A stretch of DNA of 64,000 nucleotides from Kitasatospora viridis (GTDB lineage Bacteria > Actinomycetota > Actinomycetes > Streptomycetales > Streptomycetaceae), in the NCBI RefSeq assembly GCF_007829815.1, contig NZ_VIWT01000001.1, forward strand, positions 4,617,001-4,681,000, in the 5' to 3' direction. The notes beneath the pieces were generated by a model, which was not told the origin of the DNA, ran no database searches, and saw only the letters and a program-made list of their open reading frames with translations. The stretch's first letter is position 1. Each line of letters starts with the position of its first letter. Below, one piece after another: positions 47,702 through 55,499 of the stretch. Position numbers and translations under genes: made by a program.

Positions 47702-49018
47702 TCATCCCTGCCTGGTCATCGGTGGATCGATCGACTCCAAACCGGCCTGCTGCAGGATCAGGTCCGCGTCGGCCGCCTCGGCGGTCGGGCGGTTCCTGGC
47801 CTGACGCAGCTTCAGGCCGAGGTGGAGCAGCACGGCCACCGCCACCGGCGCGTAACTCGACGTCGGAAGCTGCCAGCTCCAGGGCACGCCCTGACCGTTC
47901 TGGTTCGGCGCGAGCCACATGGAGTAGCTGAGGAAGACCGCCAGCACCACCCCGAACAGGGTACGGGTACGCCAGCTGCGCGCTTCGGCCGCCAGCAGGA
48001 CCAGCAGCGGCACGCACCAGACCCAGTGGTGGGTCCAGCTGATCGGCGAGATCAGCAGCGCGGTCAGCGCGGTCGCCACGGTGCCCCAGGCCTCGGCCCG
48101 GCGCAGGATCCGGGTTGACCGGCCGGCCAGCACCGCCACCGCCACGCCGAACAGCCCGAGCAGGCCGGCGGCGACCACGGCGATGGTGCCGGGGTGGCCG
48201 GGGGTGTGCATCAGCCGGGTCACCACGCCGCGCACCGACTGGTTGTCCACCAGCTCGACGACGCCCACCCGCTTGGAGTCCCACAGGTAGTTCGTCCAGA
48301 AGCCCCAGGAGGCGCTGGGCAGCGCGACCACGCCGATCAGCCCGGCCCCCAGGAAGGTGCCGGCGGCGACCAGGGCCGCCCGCACCCGCTTGGTGAGCAG
48401 CAGGTAGACGACGAACAGGCCGGGGGTGATCTTGATCGCGGTGGCCAGGCCGATGCCGACGCCCTTGGTCGGCGCGCGGTCCGGGCGGGTCATGTCCCAG
48501 AGCACCAGGCAGAGGATCGCCAGGTTGATCTGGCCGTACTGGAACGTGGTCCAGACGGGCTCCAGCCAGACGCCCAGCCCGGTGCCGAGCAGCACCGTCG
48601 CCAGGTGGAAGCGCTTGCGCGGCCAGCCGGCCAGCTTGACCGAGAGGTGCACGGTCAGCGCCAGCAGCGCGGTGTTGAACAGCATCACCACGATGCGCAG
48701 GGTCGCGGCCTTCAGCCAGGAGCTCGGCGCGAAGAGGATCGCCGCGAACGGCGGGTAGGTGGCGGCCAGGTCCCAACCGGGCAGCCGCATCGCGTACAGG
48801 TCCTGGTGGTGCACCACCGCGGCGCCCTCGGCCCGGTAGACCAGCATGTCCACCATCGAGAAGCCGTAGACGTGCCGCCAGATCGCGAAGCCGATCAGCG
48901 ACGCGGCCCCGACACAGGCCGCGAGGACCACCCAGGACTGCCCGGCCAGGCCCGCGGGTCTCTCTTCCGCGGCCCCGTCTCCCGTTCTGTCCCAGCGAGC
49001 CCGGTCAGCTTTCCGCAC
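47702..49018 (-). CDS. GT87 (DUF2029) family polyprenyl-phosphate mannosyltransferase-like protein
   Basis: A 438-residue membrane protein with about ten helices. Family pieces are VDMLVYRAEG, LYAMRLPGW, ATYPPFAAILFAP, FQYGQINLAILCLV, GIGLATAIKITPGLFVVYLL and TRLMHTPG, which identify the GT87 group that includes actinobacterial alpha-mannosyltransferases of lipoglycan synthesis. The GTG at 49018 (with AGGGGGTG upstream) is chosen over a GTG at 49078. It is followed directly by the DUF2079 gene, also GT-C-like, so both may act in building one cell-envelope glycan. Confidence 0.85.
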   Translation of the reverse strand: MRKADRARWDRTGDGAAEERPAGLAGQSWVVLAACVGAASLIGFAIWRHVYGFSMVDMLVYRAEGAAVVHHQDLYAMRLPGWDLAATYPPFAAILFAPSSWLKAATLRIVVMLFNTALLALTVHLSVKLAGWPRKRFHLATVLLGTGLGVWLEPVWTTFQYGQINLAILCLVLWDMTRPDRAPTKGVGIGLATAIKITPGLFVVYLLLTKRVRAALVAAGTFLGAGLIGVVALPSASWGFWTNYLWDSKRVGVVELVDNQSVRGVVTRLMHTPGHPGTIAVVAAGLLGLFGVAVAVLAGRSTRILRRAEAWGTVATALTALLISPISWTHHWVWCVPLLVLLAAEARSWRTRTLFGVVLAVFLSYSMWLAPNQNGQGVPWSWQLPTSSYAPVAVAVLLHLGLKLRQARNRPTAEAADADLILQQAGLESIDPPMTRQG

Positions 49019-49198
49019 TGGGACGGCACCCCCTGTAGAGACGGCCCGGACCGACCCTCGGCCCGGACGATCTGCCACGATATCCGACCCTTATGAGCGC
49101 CGACTGTGAAGCCCGTGGGCGAAGCACCCGGGCGCCCGTTCGGGTTCGACTCTCGAACTGGCCGATTTCCGGGCCCGGACCACCGCGAAGCACCGCGC

Positions 49199-49669
49199 TC
49201 ACTCCCAGCGCCACCCGTTGTTGTCCCGGCACACCAGCACCCGCCCGCCGGCGTCCGTCCCGGTCCCGCCGTGCGCGGCCTTCGGGCACAGCCGCCCGCG
49301 CACGATGCAGTTCCCGCGCGAATCGGTGGTGCACCCGGCCCCGGCCGCCTCGTGCGTGACCGGTGTCACGGGGGCGCTCTCGACGGTGCGCGCCGGCGGC
49401 GGCGTCGATGGCGGGGTCGATGGCGGCGTCGACGCCGGAGTTGATGTCGGTGTCGGCGTCGGTGTCTCGGCGGGAGCGCTGGTCGTGCTCGACGGCGCCT
49501 GCGTGGGCGCGGCCGTCGCGCTGCGGCTCGGCTGCGGCGCGGGCGTACCGGCGCCGTCCGCGGTCGCCCGGCACCCGGTCAGCGCCAGCACCCCGGCCGC
49601 GCCGACGCCGAGCAGGCCCCGCCGGATCCGGCGGGAGTGCTGAATTGGTCTAGTCCTATGTCGGTCCAC
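49199..49669 (-). CDS. Probable lipoprotein with Thr/Pro-rich stalk and four-cysteine C-terminal domain
   Basis: A 156-residue protein. An RRIRR n-region is followed by a hydrophobic stretch and the lipobox LTGC with Cys33. A Thr/Ser/Pro-rich stalk (about 40-105) leads to a small domain of about 45 residues containing four cysteines (GCTTDSRGNCIVRGRLC, then VLVCRDNNGWRWE). Family is not recognised. The start is uncertain: GTG at 49669, or an ATG at 49705 that would lengthen the n-region. Tandem TPPS units in the stalk give the 12-bp repeats seen in the DNA. Confidence 0.65.
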   Translation of the reverse strand: MDRHRTRPIQHSRRIRRGLLGVGAAGVLALTGCRATADGAGTPAPQPSRSATAAPTQAPSSTTSAPAETPTPTPTSTPASTPPSTPPSTPPPARTVESAPVTPVTHEAAGAGCTTDSRGNCIVRGRLCPKAAHGGTGTDAGGRVLVCRDNNGWRWE

Positions 49670-49739
49670 GTGGAGCCAACATAGGCGCGCCCCGACGGCG
49701 GCCATAACTGACGGCCCATCGGCGGTTCCCCGCCCGACG

Positions 49740-49778
49740 CCAAGGGCCCTTGCCGCAGAGCGGGGCAAGGGCCCTTGG
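49740..49778 (-). terminator. Terminator of glnA with self-palindromic arms
   Basis: A perfect 15-bp stem, 49740-49754 with 49764-49778, and a 9-base loop, lies just past the glnA stop at 49802. Each arm contains CAAGGGCCCTTG, itself a perfect 12-bp palindrome, so the same sequence appears twice as a direct repeat. It probably ends glnA transcription on the minus strand. Confidence 0.85.
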
Positions 49779-49801
49779 TCACCCGGTCGGGGCGCCGAAT
49801 C

Positions 49802-51214
49802 TCACAGGTCGTAGTACAGCTCGAACTCGTGCGGGTGCGGGCGCAGGGCGATCTGGGCGATCTCGTTGGTGCGCTTGAAGTCGATCCAGGTCTCGATCAG
49901 GTCCGGGGTGAAGACGCCGCCGGCGAGCAGGTACTCGTGGTCCTCCTCCAGGGCCTCCAGGACGGCGGAGAGCGAGGCGGGCACCTGCGGGACGCCGGCG
50001 TGCTCCTCGGGGGCGAGCTCGTAGAGGTCCTTGTCGACCGGCTGGAGCGGCTCGATCTTGTTCTTGATGCCGTCCAGGCCGGCCATCAGCATCGCGGCGA
50101 AGGCCAGGTACGGGTTGGAGGACGGGTCGGGCGCGCGGAACTCGATGCGCTTGGCCTTGGCATTGGAGCCGGTGATCGGGATCCGGATCGCCGCCGAGCG
50201 GTTGCGCTGCGAGTAGACCAGGTTGACCGGCGCCTCGAAGCCGGGCACCAGGCGGTGGTAGGAGTTCACCGAGGGGTTGGTGAAGGCGAGCAGCGAGGGG
50301 GCGTGCTTGAGCAGGCCGCCGATGTAGAAGCGGGCGGTGTCGGACAGGCCCGCGTAGCCCTGCTCGTCGTAGAAGAGCGGCGCGCCCTCGGCCCAGAGCG
50401 ACTGGTGCACGTGCATGCCGGAGCCGTTGTCGCCGAAGATCGGCTTGGGCATGAAGGTCGCGGTCTTGCCGTTGCGCCAGGCCACGTTCTTGATGATGTA
50501 TTTGAACAGCATCAGGTCGTCGGCCGCGTGCAGCAGGGTGTTGAAGCGGTAGTTGATCTCGGCCTGGCCGGCGGTGCCGACCTCGTGGTGCTGGCGCTCG
50601 ACCTGGAGGCCGGCCCGGCCCAGCTCCAGCGACATCTCGGCGCGCAGGTCGGCGAAGTGGTCGACCGGCGGGGTGGGGAAGTAGCCGCCCTTGTACTTGA
50701 CCTTGTAGCCGCGCGCGTCGCCCTCGGCGGAGCCGGAGTTCCAGGCGCCGGCCTCGGAGTCGATGTGGTAGTACGACGCGTTGGCGCTGGTCTCGAAGCG
50801 GACCGAGTCGAAGACGTAGAACTCGGCCTCGGGCCCGAAGAAGGCGGTGTCGGCGATGCCGGAGGAGGCCAGGTAGGCCTCGGCCTTCTTGGCGATGTTG
50901 CGCGGGTCGCGGCTGTAGGCCTCGCCGGTGATCGGGTCCTGGATGAAGAAGTTGATGTTGAGGTGCTTCTCGGTGCGGAACGGGTCCAGGCGGGCCGTCG
51001 AGAGGTCCGGCACCAGGGCCATGTCCGACTCGTGGATGGCCTGGAAGCCGCGGATCGACGAGCCGTCGAACATCAGGGTCTCGGCCGGGTCGAAGGTTTC
51101 CGCCGGCACCGCGAAGTGCTGCATCACTCCGGGCAGGTCGCAGAACCGGACATCGACGAACTTCACGTCGTTCTCCGCGATGTACTGCTTCACTTCGTCC
51201 GCATTGCTGAACAT
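49802..51214 (-). CDS. glnA: Glutamine synthetase type I
   Basis: A 470-residue cytoplasmic dodecameric enzyme making glutamine from glutamate, ammonia and ATP. Signature segments include [34 protein letters not shown], the ATP-binding [19 protein letters not shown] and [12 protein letters not shown]. The adenylylation site is intact, with Tyr398 in VDKDLYEL, matching GlnE encoded at 24263. The ATG at 51214 follows GAGGAGG. Upstream lie two GlnR boxes (51286-51323) and a TATCGT -10-like element at 51270-51275, so it should be induced by nitrogen shortage through GlnR. It is transcribed alone and divergent from the RDD-protein gene. Confidence 0.98.
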   Translation of the reverse strand: MFSNADEVKQYIAENDVKFVDVRFCDLPGVMQHFAVPAETFDPAETLMFDGSSIRGFQAIHESDMALVPDLSTARLDPFRTEKHLNINFFIQDPITGEAYSRDPRNIAKKAEAYLASSGIADTAFFGPEAEFYVFDSVRFETSANASYYHIDSEAGAWNSGSAEGDARGYKVKYKGGYFPTPPVDHFADLRAEMSLELGRAGLQVERQHHEVGTAGQAEINYRFNTLLHAADDLMLFKYIIKNVAWRNGKTATFMPKPIFGDNGSGMHVHQSLWAEGAPLFYDEQGYAGLSDTARFYIGGLLKHAPSLLAFTNPSVNSYHRLVPGFEAPVNLVYSQRNRSAAIRIPITGSNAKAKRIEFRAPDPSSNPYLAFAAMLMAGLDGIKNKIEPLQPVDKDLYELAPEEHAGVPQVPASLSAVLEALEEDHEYLLAGGVFTPDLIETWIDFKRTNEIAQIALRPHPHEFELYYDL

Positions 51215-51285
51215 CGGAGCCTCCTCTACCCGTCCGGCGGCCGGCCGTCCCAACCGGCCCAGGGTGGGCTCACGATAGGAAGGGG

Positions 51286-51323
51286 CCGTTTCCTGACGGT
51301 GACCCAATCGTTTCCGCCATGTT
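51286..51323 (-). promoter_or_regulatory. glnA: Tandem GlnR boxes upstream of glnA
   Basis: Read on the minus strand the site is TTAAC-n6-GAAAC-n6-GTCAC-n6-GAAAC. The GlnR consensus in streptomycetes is gTnAc-n6-GaAAc, so the second box is exact and the first differs only at its first base. The four half-sites are regularly spaced at 11 bp, as in the known S. coelicolor glnA promoter. The site lies about 72-109 bp before the glnA start and directly upstream of a TATCGT -10-like element. Confidence 0.9.
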
Positions 51324-51496
51324 AACCAGCTCGCCCGAACGGACGTCAAAGCCGGACAGCGGAGGGCAAAACGTGTCTGCGGCCGGGCCGCGCCTGCCAA
51401 GTGGTCTGGACCACCGTCGAGGGGGTGTCCGACGGGATTCACCCGCAGGGGGAGTCGCCGCCGGAACGGGCCGCAGGTCCGGCTACTGTGGATTTC

Positions 51497-51964
51497 GTGG
51501 ACAGCAGAGAAGTACTGGGATCGTGGCTGGAGGGCCCGAAGGCCGCAGCCGAGCACATGGGGGCCGACTTCGGCTACCGCGGTGAGCGGCTCGGCCGCCC
51601 GAAGGAGGGCTCCGGTTCGATCGCCGGCCCGGGCCGCCGGATCGGGGCGCTCTTCGTCGACGGTTGGATCGCCAACCTGATCTCCTACGGACTGCTGGCC
51701 CACGGCGACGTGGCCAAGGCCAACCTGTACGGGATCGCGGTCTTCTTCGCCGTCAACGCGGTGCTGCTGGCCACCGCCGGCACCACCTTCGGCAAGCGGC
51801 TCTTCGGCCTGCGGGTGATCCGGCTGGACGGCGGGCGGGCGAGCATCCCGCAGATGCTGCTGCGCACCTTCCTGCTCTGCCTGGTCGTGCCCGCCGCGAT
51901 CTGGGACCGGGACACCCGGGGGCTGCACGACAAGGCCGTCGCCACCGTCGAGGTCCGGATCTGA
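51497..51964 (+). CDS. RDD family membrane protein
   Basis: A 155-residue membrane protein of the RDD family: [17 protein letters not shown] (the first conserved Arg-Asp region) and [17 protein letters not shown], then [18 protein letters not shown]. Three hydrophobic segments can be seen. Its transport or ion role is unproven. A TACTGT -10 at 51484-51489 places the transcription start near the GTG at 51497, so the mRNA is probably leaderless; another in-frame GTG is at 51488. The gene is divergent from glnA, and a strong hairpin follows it. Confidence 0.9.
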   Translation: MDSREVLGSWLEGPKAAAEHMGADFGYRGERLGRPKEGSGSIAGPGRRIGALFVDGWIANLISYGLLAHGDVAKANLYGIAVFFAVNAVLLATAGTTFGKRLFGLRVIRLDGGRASIPQMLLRTFLLCLVVPAAIWDRDTRGLHDKAVATVEVRI

Positions 51965-51988
51965 CTGCGGATCCGACCCGGCGACCCG

Positions 51989-52032
51989 GACATGCGAAAG
52001 GCCCCGCCGCTCGGCGGGGCCTTTCGCATGTC
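51989..52032. terminator. Bidirectional terminator between the RDD and DUF4191 genes
   Basis: A perfect 21-bp stem (51989-52009 with 52012-52032) with a 2-base loop is centred between two convergent genes, 25 bp from the RDD stop and 14 bp from the DUF4191 stop. The stem includes AAAGG and CCTTT, so each strand has short U-rich pieces. Confidence 0.9.
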
Positions 52033-52045
52033 GCAGGGGAGGGGG

Positions 52046-52735
52046 TCAGCGGGCCTGGCCGCCCTTGGGCATCCGGGCGCCCTTCGGCATCGGGCCCTTG
52101 GGGATCGGCGCCTTGGAGAGCAGGTCGCCCAGCGCGCGCAGCCGGTCGTTGGTCTCGGTGACCTGGGCCGGGGTGATCGCCCGCGGCAGCCGCATCAGGG
52201 TGATCTGCAGCTTCTTCAGCGGCACCTCGCCCTCGCCGTCGCCGACCATGATGTCGTGCACCGGCACGTCGGCCACCACGCGGGCCATCTTCCGCTTCTC
52301 GGAGGCGAGCAGCGGGCGCACCCGGTTCGGGTTGCCCTCACCGATCAGCGCGATGCCCGCCCGGCCGACGGCCCGGTAGACCGCGTCCTGGTTGCGGGTG
52401 ACCGCCACCGGGGTGGGGTTGGCGCTCCAGCCGCGGCGGATGTTGTTCAGCACGGCCGCGACGGCGCCCGGCTGACCCTCCATCTGACCGAAGGCGGCCC
52501 GCTCGGCGCGGCGGCCGAAGACGATCGCGGTGGCCAGGAAGGCCACGATGAAGCCGAGGATCCCCAGGTAGATGGGGTGGCCGATCAGGAAGCCGATGGC
52601 GAGGAACACGCCGAACGTCAGGAGGCCGATGCCCCCGAGGATCAGGCCGATCTTGGTGTCGACCTGCTTGGTCATGATGTACGCCTGGCGGATCTGCTTC
52701 AGCCGCCCAGGAGTATCGGATTTTTCCCTCGCCAT
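52046..52735 (-). CDS. DUF4191 domain membrane protein
   Basis: A 229-residue protein of the DUF4191 family found throughout actinobacteria. It has two membrane helices (about residues 29-48 and 52-70), then a soluble domain (NNIRRGWSANPTPVAVTRNQDAVYRAVGRAGIALIGEG; pieces of it) and a Lys/Pro/Gly-rich tail. It is regularly found beside lipA and lipB, but its function is unknown to me. The ATG at 52735 is chosen over one 9 bp upstream. It is the last gene of the lipB-lipA cluster. Confidence 0.9.
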   Translation of the reverse strand: MAREKSDTPGRLKQIRQAYIMTKQVDTKIGLILGGIGLLTFGVFLAIGFLIGHPIYLGILGFIVAFLATAIVFGRRAERAAFGQMEGQPGAVAAVLNNIRRGWSANPTPVAVTRNQDAVYRAVGRAGIALIGEGNPNRVRPLLASEKRKMARVVADVPVHDIMVGDGEGEVPLKKLQITLMRLPRAITPAQVTETNDRLRALGDLLSKAPIPKGPMPKGARMPKGGQAR

Positions 52736-52869
52736 GAGGGTCATGGTACGTGGCGCGACCTGCGGACAACGAAGCCCGGTCCCGATTCGGGCCGAACCGT
52801 AATCCCCCGGCGGCGCGCCTTGCGCCGTCCGGCGCTGCGCGGCCGTGCGGCGGGCCCGCCGGGACCCCG

Positions 52870-53037
52870 TCAGCGGTGCGCGACCGCCGCCAGTTCGGCC
52901 CGGGCGGCGGCCCGGTCGGCCGCGTGCCGGCGGTTCTCGCAGACCGCCGTCCAGGCGTTCAGCCGGGCCTGCTTGCGGCCGGGGGCCAGCAGCACGCTCT
53001 CCGCGAGCCTGATCGCCGTCGTGATGGTGGTGCGCAT
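52870..53037 (-). CDS. Small hypothetical protein (55 aa)
   Basis: A 55-residue basic protein (MRTTITTAIRLAESVLLAPG, then an Arg/Ala-rich helix). GGGGAGAGG precedes the ATG at 53037. It lies between lipA and the DUF4191 gene. No family is recognised, but the position, good ribosome-binding site and codon use support a real gene. Confidence 0.6.
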   Translation of the reverse strand: MRTTITTAIRLAESVLLAPGRKQARLNAWTAVCENRRHAADRAAARAELAAVAHR

Positions 53038-53202
53038 GTCCGGCCTCTCCCCTCGCCGAGTCTTGTGCGTCCATTCTCGGTGGCCGCTGTTAAGGGCCGA
53101 TGGCCTGGTCGTCAACCCCTGGTGAAGTCGTCCACCCCTGGCAACATCCTGAAACGCCGCCGGGGCCGGGCCGGTGGTCGGCCCGGCCCCGGCCGGTGGT
53201 TC

Positions 53203-54156
53203 TCAGCTCGCCGCGCTCGCGCGGTGCTCCAGCGCCTGCCGGTAGAGCCGGCCGGCCCGGTAGGAGGAGCGGACCAGCGGGCCGGACATCACACCGGCGA
53301 AGCCGAGCTCCTCGGCCTCCTCCTGCAGCTCCACGAACTCCTGCGGCTTGACCCAGCGCTCGACCGGGTGGTGCCGCAGCGAGGGGCGCAGGTACTGGGT
53401 GATGGTGATCAGCTCGCAGCCGGCGCCGACCAGGTCGGCCAGCGCCTGGCTGACCTCCTCGCGGGTCTCGCCCATGCCCAGGATCAGGTTGGACTTGGTG
53501 ACCAGTCCGGCGGCCCGGGCCTGGGTGATGACGTCCAGCGAGCGCTCGTAGCGGAAGGCCGGGCGGATCCGCTTGAAGATCCGCGGCACCGTCTCGACGT
53601 TGTGCGCCAGCACCTCGGGGCGGGACGAGAAGACCTCGGTCAGCTGCTCGGGCACCGCGTTGAAGTCGGGGATGAGCAGCTCGACGCCGGTCCGGCCGGC
53701 GGCCCGCTCGGCGGTCATCGCGTGCACCTGGCGCACCGTCTCGGCGTACAGCCAGGCCCCGCCGTCCGCCAGGTCGTCACGGGCGACGCCGGTGATGGTC
53801 GCGTAGTTCAGGTCCATGGTGACGATCGACTCGGCGACCCGGCGCGGCTCGTCGGCGTCGAAGTCGGCGGGCTTGCCGGTGTCGATCTGGCAGAAGTCGC
53901 AGCGCCTGGTGCACTGGTCGCCGCCGATCAGGAAGGTCGCCTCGCGGTCCTCCCAGCACTCGAAGATGTTGGGGCAGCCGGCCTCCTGGCAGACCGTGTG
54001 CAGCCCCTCCTTCTTCACCAGCGAGTGCAGCGCGTTGTACTCCGGGCCCATCTTGGCCCGGGTCTTGATCCACTCCGGCTTGCGCTCGATCGGGGTCTCG
54101 CTGTTGCGGACCTCAAGGCGGAGAAGCTTCCTGCCGTCGGGTGCGACAGCGGACAC
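53203..54156 (-). CDS. lipA: Lipoyl synthase
   Basis: A 317-residue radical-SAM enzyme inserting two sulfur atoms into octanoyl groups on E2 and GcvH proteins. Both iron-sulfur sites are intact: Cys56, Cys61 and Cys67 (auxiliary cluster) and Cys82, Cys86 and Cys89 (radical-SAM CTRRCDFC motif). The C-terminal RSSYRAG serine motif is present. The GTG at 54156 follows AGGAG by six bases. It is downstream of lipB in the same direction (144 bp apart) and its acceptor protein gene sucB is near the right end of the window. Confidence 0.97.
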   Translation of the reverse strand: MSAVAPDGRKLLRLEVRNSETPIERKPEWIKTRAKMGPEYNALHSLVKKEGLHTVCQEAGCPNIFECWEDREATFLIGGDQCTRRCDFCQIDTGKPADFDADEPRRVAESIVTMDLNYATITGVARDDLADGGAWLYAETVRQVHAMTAERAAGRTGVELLIPDFNAVPEQLTEVFSSRPEVLAHNVETVPRIFKRIRPAFRYERSLDVITQARAAGLVTKSNLILGMGETREEVSQALADLVGAGCELITITQYLRPSLRHHPVERWVKPQEFVELQEEAEELGFAGVMSGPLVRSSYRAGRLYRQALEHRASAAS

Positions 54157-54300
54157 GTGCGGCTCCTAGAAGTAGACGGGAGTACCCCCAGGGTACGCCT
54201 GTGCTTGTACGGTCAGCGCCGGGCCTGTGCCCCGCATTCGCAGGGCAACAGCGCTACCGGCCAGTAGATTCCCGGGCGCCGGGGCGCCGCGGGCAGGTCC

Positions 54301-55098
54301 TCAGTGGCTGAGCGCCGGCTCCGGCAGCTCGGCCAGCACCTCGGCCAGGCGGCGTTCCACCACCGGGGCGGTGTCCGCGACGGTGACCTCGCGGCCCAGC
54401 TCGGTGGAGAGTGAGCCGACCCCGGCGTCCCGGATGCCGCACGGGATGATCCGGTCGAACCAGGTCATGTCCGGGTTGCAGTTCAGCGCGAAGCCGTGCA
54501 TCGTCACGCCGCGCGCGACCCGCACGCCGATTGCGGCCAGCTTGCGGTCGTCGCCGCGCTGGCCGGCGTTGGACGGCGCGTACTCGGGGCCGGCCAGCCG
54601 GGGGTCGATGCCCAGCGGCAGGCCCATCCGCAGGGTCAGCTTGCCGATGTCGATCACCTGCGCCGGGTCCACCCGGGCGTCCGGCAGCTCCGCGCCGAGC
54701 ACCCAGACCCCGCTGCGGCCCTCGATCCGGCTGGTCGCCACGCCCAGGTCGGCGCTGGCCCGGATCAGTGCCTCCTCCAGCCGCCGGACGTAGGCCACCA
54801 CGTCCATCGGCTCGGGCAGCTTGACGATCGGGTAGCCGACCAGCTGGCCGGGGCCGTGCCAGGTGCCCTCGCCGCCGCGGTTGACCTGCACCACCGGGGT
54901 GCCGTCCAGCGGCAGGTCCTCCGGCTTGGTGCGCTTGCCGGCGGTGAAGACCGGCGGGTGCTCCAGCAGCAGCACGGTGTCGGGGATCTCGTCGGCCAGC
55001 CGCAGCGCGTGCAGCCGCTGCTGCTCCTCCCAGGCCTCCTGGTAGGGCACGGGTCCGCTGCCGATGCCCATCCGGACGAACCGAACGTTCTCGCTCAC
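54301..55098 (-). CDS. lipB: Octanoyl-ACP:protein octanoyltransferase
   Basis: A 265-residue cytoplasmic enzyme moving octanoate from acyl carrier protein to lipoyl domains. The active-site motif [12 protein letters not shown] spans residues 74-85; the catalytic pair is Cys220 (IIPCGIRD) and Lys186 (RKLAAIGVR). About 40 extra residues lie between GVWV (130-133) and Lys186 compared with the E. coli enzyme, as I remember for streptomycete LipB. AGGAG precedes the GTG at 55098; the longer open frame upstream lacks homology. Transcribed first, followed by lipA. Confidence 0.95.
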   Translation of the reverse strand: MSENVRFVRMGIGSGPVPYQEAWEEQQRLHALRLADEIPDTVLLLEHPPVFTAGKRTKPEDLPLDGTPVVQVNRGGEGTWHGPGQLVGYPIVKLPEPMDVVAYVRRLEEALIRASADLGVATSRIEGRSGVWVLGAELPDARVDPAQVIDIGKLTLRMGLPLGIDPRLAGPEYAPSNAGQRGDDRKLAAIGVRVARGVTMHGFALNCNPDMTWFDRIIPCGIRDAGVGSLSTELGREVTVADTAPVVERRLAEVLAELPEPALSH

Positions 55099-55499
55099 CA
55101 CTGCTCCTAGCCGGTTGACGTGCGCGCGTGCGGCCGAACGGCCCACTAGCCAACCTCGCCACTGTACGCCTGCTCGCTCAGGCGTCCGAGAGCAGCTCCG
55201 CCCGTCCCGTGGTAGGCCGGTGCGACCGGCCGCCGGGGCTCCGGTCGACGCCGCCGGGGCGCTCGGCGGCGGCCCGCCGGCACCCCCGGGGCGGTGGCCG
55301 CGGGGCCCGCGCCCCGTCAAACCCCGAGCGCCCCTACTTCAGCGGATCGGGCGCCCATCCTTCACCCGTTCGGAGGATTGCCCGGCCAGATCCGCCCATA
55401 GCGCCCGAATGCTCGCTACATTCACGCCGATTCCCGATAGGGGCGTCGCGCATGGCACCGGGGGCCCGGACGGCGGCGTCCGAGAGGTGTTGACTGATC
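55099..55499. other. Intergenic region between lipB and the NsdA-like regulator (401 bp)
   Basis: The two flanking genes are divergent, so both promoters lie here. No convincing gene is present: the open frames in it have no ribosome-binding site, no homology that I know and atypical codon use. The central 100 bp is extremely GC-rich and full of short imperfect repeats of GCCGCCGGGG type. No clear operator was found. Confidence 0.4.

Noticed and set aside
49380-49460. Short tandem repeats that could suggest a CRISPR or iteron array
   Set aside because: They encode Thr/Pro/Ser repeats in a lipoprotein stalk, are not spaced by unique sequence and keep the reading frame.
55128-55493. 121-codon plus-strand open frame between lipB and the NsdA-like gene
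   Set aside because: No ribosome-binding site, Arg/Pro/Ser-rich low complexity and no homology; it overlaps both divergent promoters.
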